Below are positions 18,739 through 27,211 of a DNA stretch of 64,000 bases, piece by piece. Source of the DNA: Nitrospirales bacterium (GTDB lineage: Bacteria > Nitrospirota > Nitrospiria > Nitrospirales > UBA8639); contig JALDRJ010000002.1 of the NCBI GenBank assembly GCA_031315865.1, forward strand, positions 3,508,001 to 3,572,000, in the 5' to 3' direction. A program made the translations under genes and the position numbers. Position 1 is the first letter of the stretch; the number at the start of each line of letters is the position of its first letter. The notes beneath the pieces were generated by a model. That model did not search any database. It worked only from the letters and a program-made list of their open reading frames with translations, and was not told where the DNA came from.

Positions 18739-19566
18739 ATGGATTTCTCTGAAGATCAAATCAATCGGTACAGTCGTCACATCCTGCTTCCTGAAGTTGG
18801 AGGCAAAGGACAGAAGAAACTGTCGAAGGCACGCGTGTTCGTCGTGGGTGCCGGCGGACTCGGCTCACCTGTCGCGTTATATCTTGCCGCGGCGGGTGTG
18901 GGAACGATTGGATTAATCGACAGCGACGTGGTTGACTTGTCAAATCTTCAACGACAAGTCTTGCATCATACCCCGGATGTCAATCGCCCCAAAGTGACCT
19001 CGGCGAAAGAAAAGATTCTAGCGCTCAATCCCGACGTACAGGTCGAAACGTACGAAGATCGGCTCACGTCCGAAAACGCATTAGAATTGATCAAACAATA
19101 TGATATTGTGATCGATGGCGTTGATAATTTTCCCGCAAAGTTCCTCATCAACGACGCATGTTATTTTGCAAAAAAACCTCTGGTCCATGGTGGAATCCTG
19201 AGATTTGACGGGCGAGTGTTTACGATCATCCCCGATGAATCCGCTTGTTATCGATGTATCTTCAAAGCCCCGCCTCCACCTGGCCTGGTCGCCAATTGCC
19301 AAGAAGCGGGCATCATCGGAGTGGTCGCTGGTATCATCGGAACCATTCAAGCGACAGAAGCGATCAAATTAATATTGAATATCGGAAACCCGTTGACAAA
19401 TCGTATTCTAGACTTTAATGCCCAAACGACCCGATTTAGAGAAGTTCGCACCAAGCGTAACCCGAATTGTCAACTCTGTGGTGCCCAACCAACGATAACC
19501 GAACTATTTGACCATGAGCAGGAAGTCTGCCAACTTCAACCCTCGGCGGGTGTGAGCGTTTCGTAA
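18739..19566 (+). CDS. ThiF/MoeB-type adenylyltransferase, copy 1
   Basis: 275 residues, E1-like activating enzyme for ubiquitin-fold sulfur carriers. ATP-binding GAGGLGSP is at 37-44. Zinc ligands are CYRC (Cys170, Cys173) and CQLC (Cys244, Cys247), with a conserved Cys187 in NCQEAG. There is no C-terminal rhodanese domain, so sulfur must come from another donor. It is a paralogue of the gene at 21365-22165; the two run parallel over almost their whole length. It probably activates the ThiS-like carrier 1 kb upstream, though cross-use is possible. Confidence 0.93.
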   Translation: MDFSEDQINRYSRHILLPEVGGKGQKKLSKARVFVVGAGGLGSPVALYLAAAGVGTIGLIDSDVVDLSNLQRQVLHHTPDVNRPKVTSAKEKILALNPDVQVETYEDRLTSENALELIKQYDIVIDGVDNFPAKFLINDACYFAKKPLVHGGILRFDGRVFTIIPDESACYRCIFKAPPPPGLVANCQEAGIIGVVAGIIGTIQATEAIKLILNIGNPLTNRILDFNAQTTRFREVRTKRNPNCQLCGAQPTITELFDHEQEVCQLQPSAGVSVS

Positions 19567-19602
19567 CGTTGCCCCACGGTCTCAGTGTGGGAGGATAGTG
19601 TT

Positions 19603-20841
19603 ATGGCAAAAATGAAATCTCTTGTTTGTCGAGAATGCGGCAAAGAATATCCAACCAAAGACATCCACGTCTGTGAACTCTGCTTTGGTCCACTCGAAGT
19701 CAAATATGATTACGACGAGATCAAAACCACCATCTCACGTCAAAAGATAGAAACAGGCCCTAAAAGTCTATGGCGGTACATCGACTTACTTCCAATCGAG
19801 GGTCAGCCTACGGTCGGAATACATGCAGGGTTTACACCACTGGTGCGAGCCCACAACCTTGGAGCGTATCTAGGCATTGATGAGTTATATATTAAGAATG
19901 ATTGCGTGAATCACCCGACTCTTTCGTTCAAAGACCGAGTCGTGGCGATCGCACTCACAAGGGCAAGGGAATTGGGGTTCGAAACCGTTGCTTGTGCGTC
20001 GACTGGCAACCTCGCCAATTCAGTCGCCGCTCACGCCTCATCAGCTGGCATGAAATGCTATGTTTTCATACCGGGAGACCTTGAGGCTGCCAAAGTCCTC
20101 GGAAACCTGATTTACCGTCCCAATGTTGTTGAAATCGAAGGTAACTACGACGACGTCAATCGTTTATGCAGTGAAATTGCCGGAGAACGCCGCTGGGCAT
20201 TCGTTAACATCAATGTTCGTCCATATTATGCCGAAGGCTCGAAAACCCTGGCCTTTGAGACGGTCGAGCAGCTTGGCTGGCGAGCACCAGATCAAGTTGT
20301 CGTGCCTATGGCCTCGGGCTCTCTATTGACCAAGATATGGAAAGGCCTGAAAGAGTTTGAGAAGCTGGGATTAATTGACAAGGTGTCAACAAAGGTCAAT
20401 GGGGCTCAAGCTCAAGGCTGTTCGCCTATCGCCACGGCCTATCAAAACGGACGAGATTTCTTTAAACCAGTCAAGCCTCACACGATCGCTAAATCACTGG
20501 CGATCGGAAATCCTGCAGACGGCTATTATGCGCTCAAAACAGCCGCAGAAAGTCAGGGGGCCATGGATTCTGTAACCGACGACGAGATCGTTGAAGGCAT
20601 CAAATTGCTCGCGCAAACGGAAGGCATCTTTACGGAAACGGCTGGGGGCGTGACAATTGGAGTGCTTCGCAAATTAGCCAAACAAGGCCTCATTAAAAAA
20701 CATGACGTGACGGTGGCGTATATCACCGGCAACGGGTTGAAGACCCAAGAGGCAGTCATTGATTCGGTCGGACGCCCCATCCGAATCCAACCCAGCTTAT
20801 CTCATTTTACGAAGATTTTTGATGGACAGGAGACTGCATGA
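19603..20841 (+). CDS. thrC: threonine synthase
   Basis: 412 residues from the ATG of MAKMKSLVC, preceded by GGGAGGA. Converts O-phosphohomoserine to threonine. An N-terminal zinc ribbon (Cys9, Cys12, Cys24, Cys27) precedes the PLP domain. The Schiff-base Lys110 is in PTLSFKDR, and the phosphate loop near ASTGNLANS is typical. The stop overlaps the next gene's start (ATGA). Location inside a sulfur-carrier operon is suggestive, because O-phosphohomoserine could also feed homocysteine synthesis. The ordinary threonine synthase role is the safer reading. Confidence 0.92.
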   Translation: MAKMKSLVCRECGKEYPTKDIHVCELCFGPLEVKYDYDEIKTTISRQKIETGPKSLWRYIDLLPIEGQPTVGIHAGFTPLVRAHNLGAYLGIDELYIKNDCVNHPTLSFKDRVVAIALTRARELGFETVACASTGNLANSVAAHASSAGMKCYVFIPGDLEAAKVLGNLIYRPNVVEIEGNYDDVNRLCSEIAGERRWAFVNINVRPYYAEGSKTLAFETVEQLGWRAPDQVVVPMASGSLLTKIWKGLKEFEKLGLIDKVSTKVNGAQAQGCSPIATAYQNGRDFFKPVKPHTIAKSLAIGNPADGYYALKTAAESQGAMDSVTDDEIVEGIKLLAQTEGIFTETAGGVTIGVLRKLAKQGLIKKHDVTVAYITGNGLKTQEAVIDSVGRPIRIQPSLSHFTKIFDGQETA

Positions 20842-21113
20842 CCAAAGTTCGCATCCCGACCCCACTTCGCCCGAAAACTGGGGGGAAGAGTGAAGTTGAA
20901 ATTGAAGCCTCGACGATTTCAGAGCTAATCGAGAATTTGGAGTCTGCCTATCCGGGAATCAAAGAACGCATCTGTGATGAAACAGGAGAAATTCGTCGTT
21001 TCTTGAATATTTACCTCAATGAAGAAGACATCCGTTTCCTGGATGGGAAAAATACTCCGCTGAAAGCCACCGACGAAGTCTCGATCATTCCTGCCATTGC
21101 TGGAGGCGCCTGA
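20838..21113 (+). CDS. MoaD/CysO-like sulfur carrier protein ending Gly-Gly-Ala
   Basis: 91 residues, ATG overlapping the thrC stop. It matches the CysO/MoaD group: [72 protein letters not shown]. Mycobacterial CysO ends in Gly-Gly, whereas this one has one more residue, Ala, and so should need trimming before adenylation. Likely partners are the second ThiF (21365) and the JAMM protease (22176). The stop TGA overlaps the ATG of the NIL-domain gene. Confidence 0.92.
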   Translation: MTKVRIPTPLRPKTGGKSEVEIEASTISELIENLESAYPGIKERICDETGEIRRFLNIYLNEEDIRFLDGKNTPLKATDEVSIIPAIAGGA

Positions 21114-21352
21114 TGGCCAAATTGCGGTTTCATATCCGATATCCTGAAGAAAGGATTCCCGATCCCATTCTTCATGAAATCGGACAAGAATTCGACGTAA
21201 TCACCAGCATACGTCGGGCCGATGTCCGTGAAACGACCGGTTGGTTAGACGTCGAATTTACCGGCGACGCAGATGAGATAGACCGAGCGATCTCGGCGCT
21301 TCGTGAAAAAGGCTGTATCGTCGATCCGATTGAACTCAACATCGTAGAATAG
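21113..21352 (+). CDS. NIL-domain protein
   Basis: 79 residues with the ferredoxin-like NIL pattern: KLRFHIRYPEERIPDPILHEIGQEFDVITSIRRADVRETTGWLDVEF and GDADEIDRAISALREKGCIVDPIE. NIL domains occur at the C-terminus of MetN methionine transport ATPases, where they bind methionine, and as stand-alone proteins next to sulfur-metabolism genes. It overlaps the upstream carrier by one base. A small sensor or assembly role for a sulfur amino acid is likely but not shown. Confidence 0.85.
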   Translation: MAKLRFHIRYPEERIPDPILHEIGQEFDVITSIRRADVRETTGWLDVEFTGDADEIDRAISALREKGCIVDPIELNIVE

Positions 21353-21364
21353 GGACCAGCAAGA

Positions 21365-22165
21365 GTGGAGTTAACCGAAGAGCAAATTCAGCGATATAGC
21401 CGCCATATCATTCTTAATGGTGTCGGTGGAAAAGGCCAACAAAAAATCAGGCAGGCGAAAGTCTTAGTCATCGGCGCTGGTGGGCTTGGCTCGCCTGCCG
21501 CTCTCTATCTAGCTGCGGCCGGCGTAGGGATCCTCGGATTAGCAGATGGAGACGTGGTTGATCTTTCAAACCTTCAACGTCAAATCCTTCACACGACTGA
21601 TCGTGTTGGGACGTCAAAAGTTGAGTCAGGCCAGGCCATGCTCTCAGCCCTGAACCCTGATGTTCAGTTGAACCTTTACACCGAACATGTCAACACCTCA
21701 AGTATTTCAGAACTGATCCAAGGCTACGATATCATCCTTGATGGGTCAGATAACTTTTCGACGAGATTCCTCGTCAATGATGCCTGTTTCTTCGCAAAGA
21801 AGACCCTCATTTCTGGGAGCATTTTTCGCTTTGAAGGACAACTCGCCACGATCAAACCCCATGAAGGATTTCCCTGCTACCGTTGTCTGTACCCTGAACC
21901 GCCTCCGGCGGGCCTAGTCCCCAACTGCCAGGAAGCAGGAGTGCTTGGCGTACTTGCGGGGACCATCGGCGTCATGCAAGCCAACGAGGCCATGAAAGAA
22001 ATCCTCGGTCTTGGGGAATCTCTGGCGGACCGCCTTGTGCTCTATGATGCGCTCGACATGACATTTAGAAGTGTGAAGCGTCCCAAAGCTCCAGACTGCC
22101 CGCTATGTGGACCCAATCCTACGATCACAACTCTTGAAGAGTACGAAATTTCCTGTAGCATTTAA
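21365..22165 (+). CDS. ThiF/MoeB-type adenylyltransferase, copy 2
   Basis: 266 residues from a GTG start 12 bp after the NIL gene. Same layout as copy 1: GAGGLGSP at 37-44, zinc ligands CYRC (Cys171, Cys174) and CPLC (Cys245, Cys248), and Cys188 in NCQEAG. No rhodanese domain. Being beside the CysO-like carrier and the JAMM gene, it most likely adenylates that carrier. Two E1s and two carriers in one operon suggest either dedicated pairs or a recent duplication of function. Confidence 0.93.
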   Translation: MELTEEQIQRYSRHIILNGVGGKGQQKIRQAKVLVIGAGGLGSPAALYLAAAGVGILGLADGDVVDLSNLQRQILHTTDRVGTSKVESGQAMLSALNPDVQLNLYTEHVNTSSISELIQGYDIILDGSDNFSTRFLVNDACFFAKKTLISGSIFRFEGQLATIKPHEGFPCYRCLYPEPPPAGLVPNCQEAGVLGVLAGTIGVMQANEAMKEILGLGESLADRLVLYDALDMTFRSVKRPKAPDCPLCGPNPTITTLEEYEISCSI

Positions 22166-22175
22166 CACCGTTCAC

Positions 22176-22682
22176 ATGCTTACCATTCCACGTCCCGTCA
22201 TCGATGACATGATCGTGCATGCACGAGACCTCGATCCACACGAATGTTGTGGCATGCTTGGAGGGAACGAAGGCATCGTGTCGCAACATTATCGGATTAC
22301 CAATATTCTCGCGAAGCTTTCAGAAGGCGAGCTTGCGCGTTTTGATGCTCCAAAACTGTCCGACCTGAAACAACTCTCTCCGGAAGAGCGTGCTGATATT
22401 GCGTTTCAAATGGATGCCCAAGAAATGGGCAAAGCCCTTCGAGACATGCGTAACAAGGGTATCGCCCTGCAAGCCTTCTATCATTCTCATACGTTTAGTC
22501 CGGCTCGACCCTCACAAACTGACATTACCATTGCCATGGAATTCGAAAGTTACCGTGAAAAACTCAACTTACCAGAACCGTTCCACATCATCATCTCGCT
22601 TCTCGACAAGCACTCACCCGATATTCGTGCCTACCAGATCCGTAAAGGGCAATCCATGGAAGTCCAGACTTTGATCTCCTAA
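22176..22682 (+). CDS. JAMM/MPN metalloprotease (Mec-like)
   Basis: 168 residues from the ATG of MLTIPRPVID, 10 bp after the E1 stop; a longer frame beginning inside the E1 gene is less likely. A complete JAMM zinc site is visible: Glu23 in PHECCGML, His103 and His105 in HSHTFSPARPSQTD, and Asp116. In mycobacteria Mec releases cysteine from CysO-Cys; in other carrier systems JAMM enzymes trim extra C-terminal residues. Both carriers here end in an extra Ala, so trimming, release of product, or both are plausible. Confidence 0.92.
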   Translation: MLTIPRPVIDDMIVHARDLDPHECCGMLGGNEGIVSQHYRITNILAKLSEGELARFDAPKLSDLKQLSPEERADIAFQMDAQEMGKALRDMRNKGIALQAFYHSHTFSPARPSQTDITIAMEFESYREKLNLPEPFHIIISLLDKHSPDIRAYQIRKGQSMEVQTLIS

Positions 22683-22807
22683 CCTCGTCGTTTCAGTACA
22701 AGCCGTTGTAAATTCTCCATAAATTCCTAAAAAACCATAGACTTGCGCGACTGCTGCCTGACATAATACAGTCCTTTTTACGCATTAGTTATCTGGAGGC
22801 CTTATCC

Positions 22808-23173
22808 ATGTCGACCCCCTGTAGAACTTGGTGCATTCGGACCCTGCTTATTTTGATCCTATTTGTTCTTATAGCATCGCCGATGATGAGTGCCGCTCAA
22901 GAGCCAGGACAAGTCAAATCATATTACAGCCCAATTGTTCGTCTTGAAGTCGAAAAAGGGTTTTTTCTTATCACAACCGACTCAGGAATCTTATGGGTTC
23001 AAGTTGCAGACAACGTCAAGCCACACCTACAGACACTCAGTCTAGGTGATATGATTGACGTAGTCGTCCAATTTCGCCCCGATAACCTGCCTCCCATTCT
23101 CCTATCCTGGAAACTGGCGAGAAGCGAATCTCCCTGCATCCTCTTCGATGGCAACACTTGCCGGAAGGAATAA
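22808..23173 (+). CDS. exported hypothetical protein
   Basis: 121 residues. A clear signal peptide (TLLILILFVLIASPMMSAAQ) is followed by a small beta-rich domain (IVRLEVEKGFFLITTDSGILWVQVADNV, LGDMIDVVVQF) and a C-terminal pair of Cys (SPCILFDGNTC) that could form a disulfide. ATG preceded by TGGAGG. I do not recognise the family. It is convergent with the lipoprotein gene on the other strand and may have its own promoter, 125 bp after the JAMM gene. Confidence 0.75.
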   Translation: MSTPCRTWCIRTLLILILFVLIASPMMSAAQEPGQVKSYYSPIVRLEVEKGFFLITTDSGILWVQVADNVKPHLQTLSLGDMIDVVVQFRPDNLPPILLSWKLARSESPCILFDGNTCRKE

Positions 23174-23184
23174 CCCCTTCGGCC

Positions 23185-23856
23185 TCATAATCGGTGTGTG
23201 GAAAATTTGGAGAGGTCTAGGATGATTTCTCCATCATGTGCTTCTCCAACAAGATTTTCAAAAAAACTAACAGGAATGGGTAACGTGTAATTCGAGGGGC
23301 GGAACATGACATCAATATTTCTGGGAACAAGAGAATAGGCTGGCTGGCGGCGATCATACACGAGACCAAACGGTGGAATGCTATAGACGGTCCGGTAATT
23401 GCTCAGCATAAAATGAAACTGCTTCCCTCGGATAAAGATCGCGCCTGACGTGACCTCTCTGGTTGTAGTGTTTAATGGACGGCTCAAATAAAACGTCACA
23501 AATTCTCTTGGCACTGCTTCTTGCAAAGCGGTGCCGACATGCTGACTCAAGAATTTGACTTCCTTTGGTGTAAAAGCCGGCATGCTTTCTGCCGAATCCA
23601 TGAATAACAGTAGGAGAGACGAGCGGTGCTCTCGGACCAATAGACCCGAGAAAATTTGCGTCAGTTGTTCAACAGAGACGTCTGCAGGATGGGAATGGAG
23701 CGTCTCGGACACATCGGGATCAACATCCGGAGAGGCTTCCAGACGAACAAACGCCGTGGGATCTTCATAAATGACGTGTGAATAGAGGGGAGGAACGGCA
23801 CATCCCGCAATCAGCATACTTCCCAGCAGCATGCCCAACACATCGCGTTTAGCCAT
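23185..23856 (-). CDS. lipoprotein of unknown function
   Basis: 223 residues from the ATG of MAKRDVLGMLL. The lipobox LIAGC places the lipid anchor at Cys19. The mature part contains ETLHSHPADVSVEQLTQIFSGLLVRE and a C-terminal beta-rich half (SGAIFIRGKQFHFMLSNYRTVYSIPP). No known domain is recognised. The start overlaps the cyclophilin stop by 8 bp, so the pair is translationally coupled, which suggests a periplasmic or envelope context for both. Confidence 0.8.
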   Translation of the reverse strand: MAKRDVLGMLLGSMLIAGCAVPPLYSHVIYEDPTAFVRLEASPDVDPDVSETLHSHPADVSVEQLTQIFSGLLVREHRSSLLLLFMDSAESMPAFTPKEVKFLSQHVGTALQEAVPREFVTFYLSRPLNTTTREVTSGAIFIRGKQFHFMLSNYRTVYSIPPFGLVYDRRQPAYSLVPRNIDVMFRPSNYTLPIPVSFFENLVGEAHDGEIILDLSKFSTHRL

Positions 23857-24373
23857 CAATCTCGACAATCGACACCGTCATTTCGACCCGATCAAGAGGA
23901 TTATCACGATCATCACGTTTCACGGCAACGATGCGATCTACCGTCTCCATGCCACTGACCACTTCTCCAAATGCCGTATACTGCCCATCGAGAAAATTCG
24001 CGTCAGAGACACAAATAAAAAACTGCGACCCCGCGCTGTCAGGATCTTGAGCCCGAGCCATTGAGAGCACTCCCCGTTTATGAGGCTGCCGATTAAACTC
24101 AGCCGCAACCTTGTATCCAGGCCCCCCCATACCATGCATGGAACGATCAGGACTTTTACTGTTGGGGTCGCCGCCTTGAATCATGAAACCCGGTATCACA
24201 CGATGAAAGGTCGTACCATCATAAAACTGTTCTTTCGCCAACTGCACCATATTTTTGACGTGATTAGGGGCAAGGTCTTGGTAAAATTTGAGTTGAATTT
24301 CTCCTAAACGTTCGCCATTCACCGATACCGCAATGGTCGCACGTGTGCGTTCAGTTACTTCGACATCTGCCAT
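23849..24373 (-). CDS. ppiB: cyclophilin-type peptidyl-prolyl cis-trans isomerase
   Basis: 174 residues. The cyclophilin core is intact: FHRVIPGFMIQGGDP, GPGYKVAAEFN, GVLSMARAQDPDSAGSQFFIC, FGEVVSGMETVD. Catalyses proline isomerisation in protein folding. No signal peptide is seen, so it should act in the cytoplasm, although it is coupled to an envelope lipoprotein gene. The active-site Arg in FHRV and the QFFI segment are conserved. Confidence 0.95.
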   Translation of the reverse strand: MADVEVTERTRATIAVSVNGERLGEIQLKFYQDLAPNHVKNMVQLAKEQFYDGTTFHRVIPGFMIQGGDPNSKSPDRSMHGMGGPGYKVAAEFNRQPHKRGVLSMARAQDPDSAGSQFFICVSDANFLDGQYTAFGEVVSGMETVDRIVAVKRDDRDNPLDRVEMTVSIVEIDG

Positions 24374-24413
24374 ACGCTCTATATCCTCCTCGATCGTACA
24401 AAATCATGCGATA

Positions 24414-25505
24414 TTAATAATAAGGCCCGGATTGTGAGGTATGTTTCCCTAACCCTTCACTGACATTGACCCATGCCATGCCATCATTATCACTCCGAAA
24501 CGCACCCGCACTTGTTCCTGCATACATTACCCCTTTCCCGGAGACAACTAACGTCTGAATGGCCGTTTCCGTCAAACCGTTATTCGCAGACTTCCAACTA
24601 CGGGCGTTTTCGTCTAATCGATAGACTCCGCGACCGGTCCCAACAAACAAGCCCGCGTCTGACCACACGATACTCCGGATAGAATCATTCGGAAGTGTCC
24701 GACTGATGGTATGCCACGTCGTTCCATGGTCCGTACTCCGGAAAATTCCACCATCTTGTGTCCCCAAGAAAATATTGTCGTTCTTCCCCGTGGCCACAAT
24801 CCTCAAAAATCGATGATGCAACCGTTCTTTAGGATCGACCAAGTCAGAAGCCTTGCCTTGCCATTTCGATGCCGTTTTCCCACTCATATCATAGCGAAAA
24901 AGACCTTTTCCCGCGGTCGCCGCCAACAGCATATGATCGCGAGTCATCGCCATACTTGCGATCAGCAACTGATCCAGTTCGTCCGCCACAGGACCCCATG
25001 TTTTCGTCGATTCCGTCCAACGAAAGATCCCCCTCCCAGTCCCGGCAAAAGTGCCTGTCGAATTCACTAGGAGAGATTTTACTTCAACTCGTTTCAAACC
25101 TTGATTAATCTTTTCCCATTCATCGCTATTGGCTTTAGTCCGAAACACACCTCCTCGAACGGTACCGGCATAGACCCGTCCCTCTTCATCGACGGCTAAA
25201 CAAAGGAGAAAATGATCCGTTAACCCAACATTGACTGGCCTCCAGGTTTGACCTTTATCCTCGCTCCGAAACACTCCCATACCAAAAGACCCAGCGTACA
25301 CCGTTCCTTTTTGAGTAACAGCCATGGCTTGAACGCTCGGAGAGAATGCTGCGGTGGCACTCCCAGAAGGCCCCTCATGAATGCGAGGTGTGGATCCGGC
25401 GATCGCGTCACTGACGAGTATCCCAGATAGGAAAAACACCCCGGCACTACAGAGAACAATCCCCACACGATTCAAGCTATTGAGAGATCCTGAGTGACCC
25501 TTCAT
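24414..25505 (-). CDS. exported BNR/YCF48-like beta-propeller protein
   Basis: 363 residues with a signal segment (VGIVLCSAGVFFLSGILVSDAIAG) and then a series of blades of the type YAGSFGMGVFRSEDKGQTW, YAGTVRGGVFRT, AGTGRGIFRW, LGTQDGGIFRSTDHGTTW, VGTGRGVYRL, YAGTSAGAFRSDNDG. These are Asp-box (BNR) repeats of a photosystem-assembly/sortilin-like propeller. Function unknown; such propellers are usually periplasmic binding or assembly scaffolds. The start overlaps the tatC stop by ATGA, so it is translated with tatC. Confidence 0.85.
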   Translation of the reverse strand: MKGHSGSLNSLNRVGIVLCSAGVFFLSGILVSDAIAGSTPRIHEGPSGSATAAFSPSVQAMAVTQKGTVYAGSFGMGVFRSEDKGQTWRPVNVGLTDHFLLCLAVDEEGRVYAGTVRGGVFRTKANSDEWEKINQGLKRVEVKSLLVNSTGTFAGTGRGIFRWTESTKTWGPVADELDQLLIASMAMTRDHMLLAATAGKGLFRYDMSGKTASKWQGKASDLVDPKERLHHRFLRIVATGKNDNIFLGTQDGGIFRSTDHGTTWHTISRTLPNDSIRSIVWSDAGLFVGTGRGVYRLDENARSWKSANNGLTETAIQTLVVSGKGVMYAGTSAGAFRSDNDGMAWVNVSEGLGKHTSQSGPYY

Positions 25506-26290
25506 CCGTTACGACCTCTTTCAGATGTCCCCTCAGAGACGAATGAATCCTGACCTTCTGGTTCATCAGAAGTTTCAGCAGATGCCCGTGGCTGCCAAAA
25601 CACTTTGGCACCAATAATCCCAATTTCATAGAGAATGATGAGAGGAATCGCCATAAGGAGCATCGTAAAAAGTGTCGCATCCGGAGTCACGACAGCGGAA
25701 AGAATCAACGCAACCATCACCGCATGCTTTCGGTATTGACTGAGCATGGCCGGGGCAATAAACCCTACCCGCGCCAAGAGAGTCAGCACTAAAGGAATTT
25801 CAAACGCAAATCCAAAGGCAAGTAGAAACTTGACATTAAAATCGACATAGGTCCCGACGGCTAGCTCAGGGCTAATGGACCTGTCCATCCCAAAGGTCAC
25901 AAAAAAATCTATGACGAGGGGCAGGATCACGAGGTTGCAAAAGACAAGACCAAGGACGAAGCAAGTCAGCCCAAGCACAAAGAGAGGAATCGCCCAGCCC
26001 TGTTCTTTCTTCAGTAAAGCCGGCTCGATAAACTTCCAAAACTGGTACAGAATCACAGGGACACTCGCCACGATGCCGGCCAGGAAAGAGATCTTGATGG
26101 ACGCAAAGAGGGCTTCAGCAGGCGAGTAAAAAATGAGCGTATCTTCAAACGGCCGTTTAAACCAATCGATCAGCACCGAGGAATACGAAAAAGCGATCAT
26201 AAAGCCGACTAAAACGGTCGCTCCCACGATGATGAGACGCCGTTTGAGTTCAGAAATATGTCGGCTTAAGGGATGGGCAACGGTGGGCAT
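25502..26290 (-). CDS. tatC: Sec-independent translocase TatC
   Basis: 262 residues from the ATG of MPTVAHPLSRHISELKRRL; a TTG six codons upstream is an alternative. Six membrane segments in the TatC pattern, with the conserved FxxP-like PAEALFASIKISFLAG, YQFWKFIEPALLKKEQ and FGFAFEIPLVLTLL stretches. TatC binds the twin-arginine signal of folded substrates at the inner membrane. A possible substrate, the sulfite-oxidase-like protein at 60139-61167, is in this window. tatA is not nearby. A strong hairpin lies just upstream (26319-26350). Confidence 0.95.
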   Translation of the reverse strand: MPTVAHPLSRHISELKRRLIIVGATVLVGFMIAFSYSSVLIDWFKRPFEDTLIFYSPAEALFASIKISFLAGIVASVPVILYQFWKFIEPALLKKEQGWAIPLFVLGLTCFVLGLVFCNLVILPLVIDFFVTFGMDRSISPELAVGTYVDFNVKFLLAFGFAFEIPLVLTLLARVGFIAPAMLSQYRKHAVMVALILSAVVTPDATLFTMLLMAIPLIILYEIGIIGAKVFWQPRASAETSDEPEGQDSFVSEGTSERGRNG

Positions 26291-26318
26291 AATAGCTTCG
26301 TGAAGCAATCCGCGAGAC

Positions 26319-26350
26319 AGCCCATGGAGATGTTCGAGTCTCCATGGGCT
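26319..26350 (-). other. 12-bp perfect hairpin between the DUF465 gene and tatC
   Basis: AGCCCATGGAGA (26319-26330) and TCTCCATGGGCT (26339-26350) are exact reverse complements with an 8-nt loop. There is no T-run on either side, so it is a poor intrinsic terminator. A smaller GCTTC/GAAGC hairpin follows near the tatC start. It could set mRNA end processing or influence tatC translation. Confidence 0.5.
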
Positions 26351-26359
26351 TAAAAACCA

Positions 26360-26602
26360 TCAGGAAATAGCCATATCACATGAATCATTTCGTTGTTGTC
26401 GAACCAACCAAGCCATCCGGTCCTTTTTGCCAAGCTTTTCTTTCTGTAATTGCTTTTTGAGAATTTCTTCTTGAGGAGTCAAGACGTGATTCTTGAGCAG
26501 TTCCTGTAATTCGGCGTCAAGCCGGTGATGGGCCTCCTCTAATTCACGAAATTCCGAATTAGAGGCTCGAAGCTGTGCTGCAATTTCTTCGTCTGTCACC
26601 AT
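26360..26602 (-). CDS. DUF465 (YdcH-like) small coiled-coil protein
   Basis: 80 residues. The central LEEAHHRLDAELQELLKNHVLTPQEEILKKQLQKEKLGKKDRMA matches the YdcH/DUF465 family: two helices joined near LTPQE, with a basic end. AAGGAGG stands ahead of the ATG. The function of the family is not established. It lies upstream of tatC on the same strand. Confidence 0.85.
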   Translation of the reverse strand: MVTDEEIAAQLRASNSEFRELEEAHHRLDAELQELLKNHVLTPQEEILKKQLQKEKLGKKDRMAWLVRQQRNDSCDMAIS

Positions 26603-26701
26603 GAGGACCCTCCTTCGTTGAGTGATTCATGAAAAAGACGACACCCCTGACCACATGAGAACGAACGGCTGCAACATTGTTATTGATGAGGATAAAAGCA
26701 G

Positions 26702-27211
26702 TCATGAATCTCGAGCCATAAGCATAGCATTCTCGTTCGGATTCGTATAGTAGTTCAGACGTGTACCATACGTAGAAAACCCGAATTTAACATATAGAGC
26801 CTGGGCGGATGTGTTCGATTCTCGCACCTCAAGAAGAGCACGTTGAGCGCCCTGCTTTTTCCCTGCGTCTAACGCATGTTGGACTAAGGCAGAACCTATG
26901 CCCCGGCGGCGCCAATCAATTTCGACGGCTATATTCATAAACCGGAGCTCTTCAAAGACTATCCAGACACAGATGTACCCAATGATGCCGCAAGCACTCG
27001 TGAGAGAAGACATTTCAGATGCAGCTGTTGTGTCAGGCTCACAACGCGCGACAAGGATCAGACTAAATTCATTGCCTTGCAATTCAGCCTCAAAGGATTT
27101 GCGAGACCAGGGCGAGGTAAACACTCGATTTTCAATCGCAACCAGCTCTTCAATATCTTCAAGTGATGCTTGAGAAAATCTAAATTTCACTGACTCATCT
27201 TCGCGTATCAC
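26702..27211 (-). CDS. rimI: ribosomal-protein-alanine N-acetyltransferase (RimI)
   Basis: 169 residues, GTG start overlapping the tsaB stop (GTGA). GNAT fold: the acetyl-CoA loop is IDWRRRGIGSALVQHALD, and the C-terminal strand is LEVRESNTSAQALYVKFGFSTYGTRLNYYTN, which carries the RimI-typical ARxxYY-like end. Acetylates the N-terminal Ala of S18 in the classic case. Coupling with tsaB is a common bacterial arrangement. An unusual Ser/Thr-rich insertion (TTAASEMSSLTSA) sits in the middle. Confidence 0.92.
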   Translation of the reverse strand: MIREDESVKFRFSQASLEDIEELVAIENRVFTSPWSRKSFEAELQGNEFSLILVARCEPDTTAASEMSSLTSACGIIGYICVWIVFEELRFMNIAVEIDWRRRGIGSALVQHALDAGKKQGAQRALLEVRESNTSAQALYVKFGFSTYGTRLNYYTNPNENAMLMARDS

